Below are positions 7,500-16,320 of a stretch of DNA of 64,000 nucleotides, in pieces; positions within the stretch are counted from its first letter, which is position 1; every line of letters starts with the position of its first letter. The stretch comes from Thermanaerothrix solaris (lineage in GTDB: Bacteria; Chloroflexota; Anaerolineae; Anaerolineales; Anaerolineaceae), in NCBI RefSeq assembly GCF_032334255.1, contig NZ_JAUHMF010000001.1:124001-188000 (forward strand), written 5' to 3'. Both the position numbers and the translations under genes were made by a program. The notes under the pieces were generated by a model. It worked only from the letters and a program-made list of their open reading frames with translations. It was not told the DNA's origin and did no database searches.

Positions 7500-9859
7500 G
7501 AGATCTTATCTGCCGTATAAGTTGTTGCAACAGGTAAAAGGATATTTACAACTGTGGCATGGGTAAACGTATCGTTGTCAACATACACTCTGCCACCGTT
7601 GGCTTCAATGAGGGCTTTGACGAGACCAAGATTTAGTTCTTCTTTACCGATTTGCGCCTGTGGTTCCTCAATGGAAGAGATGCCATACAATATCCGACGC
7701 GATAAGTTCTTTTCATTTTCCCAGGAAGCAATTGAAATCTGGAAAACAAGGAAGGGTGATGCATTAGATCCCATATCAGTTAGGGCACGCACAGTGAGCT
7801 CACTTTCAGCGGACATATTCTTTGTTATTTGTTGTAAAAGTTGAATAAGGATCTGATAAAGGTTATCCGGGTTTAGACGTACTTTGGGTAATTCTGATGG
7901 GAGATCCAGGCGAATACTGATTTCATATTGCTGGAATTGGGGCGCAAGGTCATTAAGGACTTGATCAATGATCGGGCCAACTTCAGTTGTTGCACTCATA
8001 ACTTCAATAGAGTGTTGAGTAAGGGAGGAAATAACCTCTAGGAGTTGTTCGAGTAAATCCCGACTTTTAATTGTGGCGACGCGGGTGCGCTCAAGAAATT
8101 TGCGTTGAAGAGCGCTTAAGATACCAATAGTTTCTCCCATCAGGAGATCCACATAGCCAAGAATAGAAGAAAGCGGTTGTCGCATTTCTTGGATCAAAGA
8201 GATCAGTACTTCTTGCTGTGCAGAAGGCAATCCATAAGGTTGTTTGGCGCTTTGCTGGAGTTTAAGGATTTGAATGTTGGCTTCTGCCAGAGCGTTTTGC
8301 AGGCGGGCAACTTCTTCGAGCGTAGAGCGGAGCTCGTTTTCGAGGTGCTCAATTTCAATGCTAGAAGGGACTTTTTGCTGGCTCTCGGCAAGCATTTCTT
8401 TGAGCGCGCGATTTTCGGCTTGGAGGGCTTCAATGGTGTCTTGAGATGTACGTTGTAAATTAAGAAGCACCTCTAAGTCATTTGCGGGAACGGCTAAAGA
8501 AGCCTGTGTCACATCAAAAGATTTACGAAGGGCTTCGTTTTCCTTCTGAAGGCGATCCAATTTATCTTGGAGCGCTTGCAACTGTTGTTCGATGAGGGCG
8601 GCGTTATCTTTTAGATAACGATATTCTGAGTCCAGGTTGAGAATGGCAGTAATTTTTTGGCTCAGCAATTGTAAGCGAGTCAATTCCTCGGGTGTCCAAG
8701 TGTGGTTAGAATAAGGGGTAAGCAAAACCACCAATCCATTGTCCGAGCCGGTGAATTGGAAAGGAACGGCGAGCATCGAGCCAATATGCTCCAAACCAAG
8801 TAGGGTGGCTAGGGCTTGGTCCTCATCCCAGGAGGAATCGCTTGGAATCAGTAAGGGTTTCTTGAGGTTTAGGGCATTGGATAATTTGGGGAAGCGCGCA
8901 GCCGGAGCGTAATTTTGCCCTATAGGCTCATCTCGTACTAAATCGTAGCCTGCCTCTAACCTCAAGCGTCCGGGATTTTCCATGTCCTGACGCAAGAGGA
9001 GGGAAAGATCCGCTTGGAAGGTGTGAGCAATTGCACGGGACAATTCCTGGAGAAGGTTGTTCTTCCCGATTTTGCAAGCCACATCACCCCAATAAAAGAT
9101 GCTTTGGATGGAGGGTTTGGGTGCTGAGGTCGGGGGAGTAGCGGTTTGGTTGGGTGTTTCAGCAGAAAAAGAGGAGGCATTTAACCGCATGATACGCTGG
9201 ATCAGAGCGGGTAAAAGCGGGAATGCGCACAACTGAGCCAAGCGTAAATAAGCCGGTGCATCTGACTGACGTGGATCAAGTGCAAAGAAAAGAAGTCCTC
9301 CAAGCAGAATAAGCCCCATAAAGGCGAATCCCTCACTTGCAGGGTTGTCGTTGGGGCGTATAAAAGCGACAATAAGGCTCATACCAGCAAGTGTAACGAT
9401 GAGGCCGGTCCAAATTTGATCAAATCGGGAAATGGTGTAAGCCGATGATACTTTTAAGGATTGGGTGAGTAAGGTCTCGATCAAGAAAAGGAGCAGGAGG
9501 AGTATCGTGAGCGCTAAGGAGAGCCGATTTGCACGAAGGTTAGGCAATGGAAAAAGCCAAAGCCGCCCTAGCCAGAGTAACGTGATGGCTAAAACCGTTC
9601 GTTCTAGGGAGGGAAGGATAAAACGAATTGGAATTAAGTTTTGCCAGGCTAATGCAGCACTAACAAAAAGAACAATTTGACCGGCGAGGATGATGATTAG
9701 CCCGTGGTTAAGGCTCCGACGCGCAGCAGGGATCAGTTCAAGTGGCCAGGAGACAACGCTCTGAAAGGCGAACAGAACGGAAAAAGCCAGAACAAGGTGG
9801 AAGAGGAGATTGCCAGGCGGTGTGATAATGAGTGAGAGCAACTGATTAAGCGAGTTCAT
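7496..9859 (-). CDS. Membrane histidine-kinase-like protein with degenerate catalytic core
   Basis: A 787-residue protein. Residues 1-215 hold about seven hydrophobic segments, residues about 250-400 look like a GAF domain, and residues about 410-530 form a long coiled coil. A HisKA-like helix pair and an HATPase-like domain follow. The H-box, normally SHELRTPL, reads LIQEMRQPLSS, so the phospho-accepting histidine is glutamine. The N-box asparagine also seems lost (LYQILIQLLQQITKNM). A glycine-rich GLVKALIEANGG end is recognisable. It probably does not autophosphorylate and may act as a sensor or scaffold. It is first gene of the operon with the LysM and LCP proteins, which points to envelope sensing (inference). 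Confidence 0.75.
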   Translation of the reverse strand: MNSLNQLLSLIITPPGNLLFHLVLAFSVLFAFQSVVSWPLELIPAARRSLNHGLIIILAGQIVLFVSAALAWQNLIPIRFILPSLERTVLAITLLWLGRLWLFPLPNLRANRLSLALTILLLLLFLIETLLTQSLKVSSAYTISRFDQIWTGLIVTLAGMSLIVAFIRPNDNPASEGFAFMGLILLGGLLFFALDPRQSDAPAYLRLAQLCAFPLLPALIQRIMRLNASSFSAETPNQTATPPTSAPKPSIQSIFYWGDVACKIGKNNLLQELSRAIAHTFQADLSLLLRQDMENPGRLRLEAGYDLVRDEPIGQNYAPAARFPKLSNALNLKKPLLIPSDSSWDEDQALATLLGLEHIGSMLAVPFQFTGSDNGLVVLLTPYSNHTWTPEELTRLQLLSQKITAILNLDSEYRYLKDNAALIEQQLQALQDKLDRLQKENEALRKSFDVTQASLAVPANDLEVLLNLQRTSQDTIEALQAENRALKEMLAESQQKVPSSIEIEHLENELRSTLEEVARLQNALAEANIQILKLQQSAKQPYGLPSAQQEVLISLIQEMRQPLSSILGYVDLLMGETIGILSALQRKFLERTRVATIKSRDLLEQLLEVISSLTQHSIEVMSATTEVGPIIDQVLNDLAPQFQQYEISIRLDLPSELPKVRLNPDNLYQILIQLLQQITKNMSAESELTVRALTDMGSNASPFLVFQISIASWENEKNLSRRILYGISSIEEPQAQIGKEELNLGLVKALIEANGGRVYVDNDTFTHATVVNILLPVATTYTADKIS

Positions 9860-10008
9860 TGGGCTGAGAGTGAGACCTTTTTCTAGGTGAAAGATGATGC
9901 AATATTTTTGCCAATTGTAAGACTAATGTTATTTTACTATGGTAGGCTCAGGATGGTGTGAGTTGGGTTGTGTAATTGGGAAAGCAGACAAGGTCAGTTA
10001 ACTTTGGG

Positions 10009-10037
10009 TTGACAAATTTCAGGGGCTGCCTTAAAAT
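10009..10037 (+). promoter_or_regulatory. Sigma-70-type promoter of tRNA-Leu(CAG)
   Basis: TTGACA at 10009-10014 and TAAAAT at 10032-10037 are separated by 17 bases. The -10 box ends 20 bases before the mature tRNA 5' end. Confidence 0.8.
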
Positions 10038-10057
10038 TTTGTCGGAAACGCCAAAGA

Positions 10058-10142
<85 letters not shown>

Positions 10143-10147
10143 CTCCC

Positions 10148-10180
10148 AAACAGCCCATAAAAAGTGGGCTGTTTTATCTT
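10148..10180 (+). terminator. Terminator after tRNA-Leu(CAG)
   Basis: ACAGCCCA (10150-10157) pairs with TGGGCTGT (10165-10172) around a 7-base A-rich loop, followed by TTTATCTT. It lies directly behind the tRNA. Confidence 0.8.
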
Positions 10181-10214
10181 GTGATGGTCTCCCCTTTGGG
10201 CTATGATATAAAAT

Positions 10215-10592
10215 ATGAAATCATCTTATTGGAAACCACGCCAATTTCTTATTTTAGGCATTCTCGTTCTTCTCTTCCTTTTCTTAGTTGACTTAAATCA
10301 ACGCTTGGTTCAACTAAACCGCCTTACTCAAAAACGGGATCAGATCCAGGCAGAAGTTACCGCATTGCAACAAACTATTGAGGCGCTTGGGACTCAAAAG
10401 GCATATGCAACCTCAGAAGCCGCCGTAGAAGCCTATGCACGAAACCAGGCCAATATGGTCAAGCCCGGCGAGAATCCGATCATTCTTGTCCCGCTTCGTA
10501 CCGCTCCGGAGTCCGCGGGCAGCAACCCAACCCCGACTCCATCGCCCGTGCCTCCCTGGGAAGTGTGGTGGGCGCTATTTTTCGGTCGTTGA
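10215..10592 (+). CDS. FtsB/DivIC-like septum-formation protein
   Basis: A 125-residue bitopic membrane protein with a short cytoplasmic start, one membrane helix (about residues 11-28) and a coiled coil (about 30-62, LNRLTQKRDQIQAEVTALQQ). A segment with AYARNQANMVKPGENPIILVP follows, and it ends in a Pro-rich tail. The coiled coil plus the ARexxxmvkpgE-like motif is characteristic of the FtsB/DivIC family, which links FtsQ/FtsL in the divisome. It is monocistronic, downstream of the tRNA terminator, and ends 2 bases from the convergent PP2C gene. Confidence 0.8.
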   Translation: MKSSYWKPRQFLILGILVLLFLFLVDLNQRLVQLNRLTQKRDQIQAEVTALQQTIEALGTQKAYATSEAAVEAYARNQANMVKPGENPIILVPLRTAPESAGSNPTPTPSPVPPWEVWWALFFGR

Positions 10593-10594
10593 GG

Positions 10595-13500
10595 TTAGAC
10601 TCCAGCACCGCTCTTCCGATGGATTACTAACAACGTTGAATCATCGGATGGAGGAAGAGATCCTCTGAAGTCTTCAATCGCGGTGTTTATGTGCTCGATA
10701 AGTGCCTCGGCGCTGGAACGGGGGGCGTTTTTTACAGTGTATATAAACCGCGTTTCGCCGTACACTTCCCCTTTTTCTGAAAACATCTCAGTTATGCCAT
10801 CGGTATATAACAATAGGAAATCACCTGGTAAAAGGAAAGCCGTCTGATTTTCTAAGCGTATTTGTGACAAAATGCCAAGCGCTGTTCCACTTGACGCGAG
10901 GGCTTCAACATCGCCGTTTGCGCGGATAATGAGCGGCCAGTTATGTCCTGCGTTTGCAAACTCAACTCTGCCATCTTCAAGGTGGAGGATAGCATATATT
11001 GCGGTAACATATAGGCCATCAGGCGAATCAAAGAACAAGGAACGGTTGACTCTCTGCAGAACTCTTGCCGGTGATGGTTGACCCGAAAGAGCGAAGGCGC
11101 GAATAAGAGTCCTTGCAACCGTCATATACAATGCTGCTGGCACCCCTTTATCGGACACATCGCCAACGACTAATCCCCAACGGTGCTGGGGGAGGCGAAT
11201 AATATCGTAAAAATCTCCACCAACCTGACGGGCTGTTTCCCAATAAACATGGACATCCCACTCGGGGTGGGTTGGAAGTCGGGTTGGAAGAAACGTTTTC
11301 TGAATCTGACGGGCAACTTGAACTTCGCGTTCTAAGCGTTCCCGCTTTAGCATTTCGCGATTCAGATGCTCATTTTGAATAGCCAGAGCCACTTGTTGAG
11401 CTATGCCCGTGATAATCTCCAAACGGCGCTCTTGGGATCTTGTTGGGTGGAGGGCATCCCGGACAAGAATTGCCCCATACCGTTCCCCCTTCATGGAAAG
11501 AGGAATGCCTAGTAGCCTAAAAGAAGCGTTGGTTTCCGTTTCTTCATCGGCCACAAGGGGATGCTTCGCCCAGTCAGCGATGGGTAAATCGTTGTGGTGA
11601 AGTGGGCAGACCACCAATGTATCATACTGGAGGAGAAAATCCAATAGCGGGGCTTCTCCCTGGGCATACCGTGTGCCTTCTACTTCGCTCAAATGATGAT
11701 GATTTTGATCAAAGGCCTTAACAAGGTGATATTCCTTATGCTCTGCGTCCCACAGATAGATGGCACAGGCCTCGGTTCCAACCAGGATGGGGATGAGGTG
11801 AACCGTGGTATCCAATATGTCTTCCAGGTTGGACTGACTTACAATAGCCTGGGCCACTTGTAAAAGGGCAGCAGTAACGTAGGCTTCCTCCTGACGGGCT
11901 TCGAGGAGGCGAATGTTTTCTAACGCCATAGCGGCTTGTTGAGCAATACCTTGAAGAATGGCAAATAATTGGGGATCTATGCGGTAGTCATTAGAGACAC
12001 GCTCGGGGTAGTAACCGATGAGCAGAGCACCAAGGATCTCTTCCCGACTGAGAAGGGGCAACACCAAATAAGTTCCTTGGCCGGTTTCCAAGTCAATGCC
12101 TAAAAAGGCCAATTCTTTGGCTGGGTCCTGGATAAAAATCGGGCTGTGAGTTTCAAGTAAGCGCGCCACAGCCGGAATCCGGCTGTCAAATGGAACTTGG
12201 AAATATGATGATGAGGAAAGGCCATGCTCTGCGATCAAGAGAAAGGCGCGGCGTGCTTCATCCCACAAAAAAATAGCACACTGTTTAACACCAACCAACA
12301 GTGGAATCAAGCGCGTTAAGGTCTCAGCCAACTCTTCCGCCGAACGTAGGGCCTGGCTGGTTTCGGCCACCTGAAGCAGGATGGTGGAGATCCAGGCCTG
12401 TTCTTGAGCCGAGGTGAACAGGCGATTGTTTTGTATAGCCACCGCGGCATAACTTGCCAATGTGGCGGCGATAAGAAGCGCCTCGCTCCCATAGCGACCC
12501 GCTGTATGATGACCAAGAAGGAGTAGTCCCAGAGGTTGGCCTCCTGCCCTTAACGGAGCAAGTATAGCGGAATAATCGGAGGGGAACTTTAAGGCCAACC
12601 CTAAGGGATCGTAGGGATCAAGTGGGCGGCGAATTTTCGGCTCAGTTTGGGACAAGGCGCTTCTCAGCCAAATCTGCATCTCTTCTTGAGCGGTGATCCG
12701 TTCAAGTTGCTGAGATGGAATACCATGAACCGCAGCCAATCGGATGGCGGGTGGATTTAGGGCTTCTGGCCGGTAAGGTTCTTCTAATAGCCAAATGGCT
12801 GCTGCTTCACAAGGTAAGTTACGCTCTAATTCAGCCAGAATGCGCTCGAGCAATTCATCTAAATTGATGTTCTCGGAAATCAACCCCGCGATATCACGGA
12901 AGGAGTCAGCAACCTGGCGCCGCCATGATTCGGTGCGGTATAACATGGCGTTGCGCATTGCGATCGCTATGCTGGCGCCCAGTGCCTCGAGGTAAGGGAG
13001 GTCCTCAGGGTCAAAGGCGTTGCGGTGATCGGATTGGAGGTCTAATACCCCAAGTACTTCGCCCCCATAAGCCAGGGGAATGGCCAGTTCAGATTGTGTT
13101 GTTTCGGGGGGGAGCGGTGAGGGACGGAACAAGGGATCTGACTCAACATCGTTTGCTAGGTAAAGTTTCCCCTCACGGGCTACCCAGGGAATGATACCAG
13201 TTGGGTCATCCAGATCATAACTTACCTGGTGCTCTTCAAAAGCCTTACTGCGTGCTCCGCTACCAGCTTCATAAAAAATCTTTCGTCGCCCTTGATGGAC
13301 GCTAAATAAATGGACATATGGGTAACCGAACCAGCGCTGAATTGCTTCAACGACTTCCCCTAAAAGACGGTCCAGATCCAGGATGGATGTGAGTGCATGG
13401 CTGATTTCAAGCAGGGCGGAAATGCGGTCGGCACGATGGGCCAGGGTTTGGTAAAGCTTGATGCTTTCGAACGCAATTGCGATAGTATCGGCAAGGGATC

Positions 13501-14398
13501 GGAATAATACCAAGTCATATTCGTGAAATGCATTAGGACGCTCACTTTGTAGATCTAAAACTCCGAGTAGATGGTCACCATGCTTAATAGGGAAAGCCGC
13601 TTCGGAGAGTGTTTGAGGTAGAGCCGGGCTAAAACGATAGCGGGGTTCCAATTGGACATTTCGGGCCACTATTTCCTGGCCGGTTTGAGCCACGGTCCCC
13701 ACAATGCCCTGGCCGAGGTGAATGGTGTCGTAGTCTTGATGATATTTTGGGGTATCTTTGCCGGCGCTCGCACAGAAACGCAATGCTCCTTGAACCTCAT
13801 CCATCTCAAAGAGGCCTACATAGTAAAAATCGAACGTTTCTTGGATTTGGTGAGCGATTTGTTGGCATAAGGACATTACATCGGTAAAGCGTGTGATCTG
13901 AGCAGTAATCGCTCGCACCAGGCTCAGTTGCTCGGTACGCCAGATCTTAATGCGCTCTTGGCGGAAGGCCTGAAAGACCAGCGCAAGGTGTGCAGAGAGA
14001 AATTCCAGGAACCGGATTTCGTTTTGCTGGAAGGGATATTCACGGATTACAGACAGAACCCCTAAAAGGGTACCTCGTAGGCTCAGTGGAAGCGCAATGG
14101 CGTGGGGCTCAGAGGTTGGTGTGGTCGTCTCAAAGTCGGCGGCGAGTATTGGAAGCCGTAATTGAGCACAGTGTTGGATTAGAGGAGGTGTGCTTGGATC
14201 ACTCAGAAGCGGAATTTCGGGTTCCCCAGGCAGGGGATACTGTGGTTGGGCAAACCAAAAAGCACATCGTCCTCCAATTTTATCTTGAAGATACCGGCCA
14301 ATGGTTTCAATTTGGGCAAGGGTGTTAGGAAGTCCCAAAAGATTTTCCCCGAGGCGGATGACCTCTTCGAAGGTTAATGCTCTCTCGGGCTTGGCCAT
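10595..14398 (-). CDS. Multi-GAF PP2C-type (SpoIIE/RsbU) serine phosphatase
   Basis: A soluble protein of about 1,267 residues. Roughly six GAF-type sensor domains lie in tandem over residues 1-1020, visible as repeated LAIPLxxxGExLGVLDLQS-like segments and ALENIRLL helices. A linker helix (LNREMLKRERLEREVQVARQIQ) leads to a SpoIIE/PP2C phosphatase at about 1040-1260. The metal-binding aspartates lie in GGDFYDI, GDVSDKGVPAAL and LYTDGITE. Such phosphatases dephosphorylate a STAS anti-anti-sigma factor, and the two genes upstream on the same strand encode a STAS protein and an RsbW-like kinase. I prefer ATG 14398; a TTG at 14410 would add four residues. The signals sensed are unknown. Confidence 0.88.
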   Translation of the reverse strand: MAKPERALTFEEVIRLGENLLGLPNTLAQIETIGRYLQDKIGGRCAFWFAQPQYPLPGEPEIPLLSDPSTPPLIQHCAQLRLPILAADFETTTPTSEPHAIALPLSLRGTLLGVLSVIREYPFQQNEIRFLEFLSAHLALVFQAFRQERIKIWRTEQLSLVRAITAQITRFTDVMSLCQQIAHQIQETFDFYYVGLFEMDEVQGALRFCASAGKDTPKYHQDYDTIHLGQGIVGTVAQTGQEIVARNVQLEPRYRFSPALPQTLSEAAFPIKHGDHLLGVLDLQSERPNAFHEYDLVLFRSLADTIAIAFESIKLYQTLAHRADRISALLEISHALTSILDLDRLLGEVVEAIQRWFGYPYVHLFSVHQGRRKIFYEAGSGARSKAFEEHQVSYDLDDPTGIIPWVAREGKLYLANDVESDPLFRPSPLPPETTQSELAIPLAYGGEVLGVLDLQSDHRNAFDPEDLPYLEALGASIAIAMRNAMLYRTESWRRQVADSFRDIAGLISENINLDELLERILAELERNLPCEAAAIWLLEEPYRPEALNPPAIRLAAVHGIPSQQLERITAQEEMQIWLRSALSQTEPKIRRPLDPYDPLGLALKFPSDYSAILAPLRAGGQPLGLLLLGHHTAGRYGSEALLIAATLASYAAVAIQNNRLFTSAQEQAWISTILLQVAETSQALRSAEELAETLTRLIPLLVGVKQCAIFLWDEARRAFLLIAEHGLSSSSYFQVPFDSRIPAVARLLETHSPIFIQDPAKELAFLGIDLETGQGTYLVLPLLSREEILGALLIGYYPERVSNDYRIDPQLFAILQGIAQQAAMALENIRLLEARQEEAYVTAALLQVAQAIVSQSNLEDILDTTVHLIPILVGTEACAIYLWDAEHKEYHLVKAFDQNHHHLSEVEGTRYAQGEAPLLDFLLQYDTLVVCPLHHNDLPIADWAKHPLVADEETETNASFRLLGIPLSMKGERYGAILVRDALHPTRSQERRLEIITGIAQQVALAIQNEHLNREMLKRERLEREVQVARQIQKTFLPTRLPTHPEWDVHVYWETARQVGGDFYDIIRLPQHRWGLVVGDVSDKGVPAALYMTVARTLIRAFALSGQPSPARVLQRVNRSLFFDSPDGLYVTAIYAILHLEDGRVEFANAGHNWPLIIRANGDVEALASSGTALGILSQIRLENQTAFLLPGDFLLLYTDGITEMFSEKGEVYGETRFIYTVKNAPRSSAEALIEHINTAIEDFRGSLPPSDDSTLLVIHRKSGAGV

Positions 14399-14416
14399 AG
14401 GATGCCCCAAGGACTT

Positions 14417-14851
14417 CTATTTCTTTCGTTTAACCATGGTGAGGGTATTGGTGCCCTCACCGAATTCAAAGCGAACGTCATCCATCCATTGGTAGATGAA
14501 GTAAAGTCCTAAACCATGGTTGCGGCGACGTTTCAATGGAGCCTTCTTATTGGGAGGGCGAATTTTTTGGGGATTGAAGGGCTTGCCATGATCCCGCAGC
14601 GTTATGATAAGGGCATCGGCTTCAATTCGATATTCCAATTCAATTTCACCTTGTCCTTCACCACCATAAGCGTGTTCGATGATATTCGTGCAGGCTTCAT
14701 CAACGGCCATTTCGACCGTATATGAGTCTAAAGAACTTAGCCCCAATTCTTGAGTTGCTTGGCGAATCAGAGAGGCGATTTGGGCGAGGCTTTCATAACG
14801 CCCTGGAAAAGTGAATTTAGGCATTAGCGCATCGGCATGAGACTTAAACAT
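14417..14851 (-). CDS. RsbW/SpoIIAB-like ATP-binding anti-sigma factor (serine kinase)
   Basis: A 144-residue GHKL-fold protein. The N-box is MAVDEACTNIIEHAYGG, the G1 box is LRDHGKPFNP and the G2 region is NHGLGLYFIYQWMDDV. In partner-switching systems this kinase binds a sigma factor and phosphorylates the STAS antagonist. It overlaps the STAS gene by 8 bases and lies just ahead of the PP2C phosphatase, completing the three-part module. No sigma factor is encoded nearby, so the final target could be something else. ATG 14824 (MPKFTF) is an alternative start. Confidence 0.88.
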   Translation of the reverse strand: MFKSHADALMPKFTFPGRYESLAQIASLIRQATQELGLSSLDSYTVEMAVDEACTNIIEHAYGGEGQGEIELEYRIEADALIITLRDHGKPFNPQKIRPPNKKAPLKRRRNHGLGLYFIYQWMDDVRFEFGEGTNTLTMVKRKK

Positions 14852-15179
14852 TGGCTACGGCCGACACTACGTCGGGGTAGATCTTGAATAGCGTGGTAAA
14901 TCCAGCTAAATCGAGCGCGGCCTTGATGTTTTCTGGTACGTTGGTCAATACAACTTCACCCCGATTATAACGACGACAAACCTTTTGGGCGCTGATCAGG
15001 GCACGAAGCCCGGCACTGGAGATGAATTGGAGGTCTCCCATGTCAATAACGATACGATAACGCCCCGAATTGGTTATTTGTTTGAGTTTCTCGTCGAATT
15101 CGGGTGCGCTGGCACTATCTAAGCGACCTTTAACCTTGACGAGATCACAACGTCTGTAAGTAATGTGCTCAATTTCCAT
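14844..15179 (-). CDS. STAS-domain anti-anti-sigma factor (RsbV/SpoIIAA-like)
   Basis: A 111-residue single STAS domain. The conserved phosphorylation loop DLQFISSAGLRALISA is near residues 47-62, with the target serine in SSAG. Unphosphorylated, such proteins sequester the RsbW-like kinase. It is first gene of a three-gene unit (STAS, kinase, PP2C phosphatase) with overlapping or closely spaced reading frames. The start is preceded by a good Shine-Dalgarno sequence (minus strand GGAGGCCTCGCG). Confidence 0.9.
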   Translation of the reverse strand: MEIEHITYRRCDLVKVKGRLDSASAPEFDEKLKQITNSGRYRIVIDMGDLQFISSAGLRALISAQKVCRRYNRGEVVLTNVPENIKAALDLAGFTTLFKIYPDVVSAVANV

Positions 15180-15377
15180 CGCGAGGCCTCCAAATTTTGT
15201 CTGGGTAAATTTCTTACAGAGATTATAACATGGGCAATCCAGTGACCTGGTTTTGATTGAGGAGATGTGAGCCTTGGGTTTTTTGGTAGAATCAAGTCAG
15301 TTGACAAAATGGGTTTTACTATCTCTCTAACACGGGTGTTTCATCCATAACCTAGCACGAGGAAAAGGAAAAAAATC

Positions 15378-16121
15378 ATGGCTGGAAAACAATCTCCCCA
15401 AAACGTCATCGAGGCTTATCGCCGTCGTCAGCAAATGATGCCGTTTATCATTTGGGGACTGGCAATCCTTCTGGTCGTTGTTGGGGTGATCATTCTCGTT
15501 GTCTCGCTGACGGGTCCCAACCGCGGTAGTCTATTGGCGCTGTTCGCCTCGCCGACCCCGTCGGCGACTGCAACGGCAACACCAAGTCCGACCCAACCCA
15601 CACCTACACCTTCCAACACCCCCACAGTTACTGAAACCCCATTACCTACCGAAACTCCAACTCCCAATGCGCCTTTTGAGTACACAGTGCAGGAAGGGGA
15701 TACCTGCTACGATTTAGCCATTAAGTACAATGTTGATTTGTTGGTACTGTTGGCGATTAACAACTTCCCCCTCGATCAGTGCCCAATTCGGGTAGGGGAT
15801 AAAATCCTGATCCCGATTCCTGGTCAAACTTTACCCACGGCCACGCCATTGCCAACCAATTTGCCCCGAGGAACACGGATTGAGTATTATGTGGTAGCCA
15901 ATGATACACTGGACCTCATTGCAGCCCGCTTTAACAGCACTGTGGATGCGATTATGCGGGAAAATAAACTCGAGGATAAAAATAAGATATTTGTGGGGCA
16001 GAAGTTAATCATCCCCGTAAATATTGTTACGCCTACGCCAACCCGCGCTCCTACCAACACCCCGTCGGGTATTACATCTCCCACCTCAACTGTGACGCCT
16101 TCTGCTACGCCTTCGCCTTAA
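15378..16121 (+). CDS. Membrane-anchored double-LysM protein with Thr/Pro linkers
   Basis: A 247-residue protein. An N-terminal cytoplasmic stretch of about 15 residues and a membrane helix (about 20-42) are followed by a Thr/Pro/Ser linker. LysM 1 starts at EYTVQEGDTCYDLAIKYNVD and LysM 2 at EYYVVANDTLDLIAARFNST. A Thr/Pro tail ends the protein. This is the same plan as the gene at 6585-7499, but the tail is shorter. It probably binds peptidoglycan outside the cell. The ATG is preceded by AGGAAAAGGAAAA. No enzymatic domain is present. Confidence 0.82.
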   Translation: MAGKQSPQNVIEAYRRRQQMMPFIIWGLAILLVVVGVIILVVSLTGPNRGSLLALFASPTPSATATATPSPTQPTPTPSNTPTVTETPLPTETPTPNAPFEYTVQEGDTCYDLAIKYNVDLLVLLAINNFPLDQCPIRVGDKILIPIPGQTLPTATPLPTNLPRGTRIEYYVVANDTLDLIAARFNSTVDAIMRENKLEDKNKIFVGQKLIIPVNIVTPTPTRAPTNTPSGITSPTSTVTPSATPSP

Positions 16122-16320
16122 AAAGTAATTGGAGTCTTGGTGTGGGTAGATTGTCCTATGTAACTGTCGTCATAGGCGCTTGACACGCCCTCAATTGAAT
16201 AAGGTGCCAATAATGGCCTAGAAGAAGCCTTTTGGGCAAATCACGTTGGGGCTGGCCTGATAGAATTGGGCTATTTGCCCCACAACATTTTTAGGACTTG
16301 AGATAGGGTTACACGCTACA

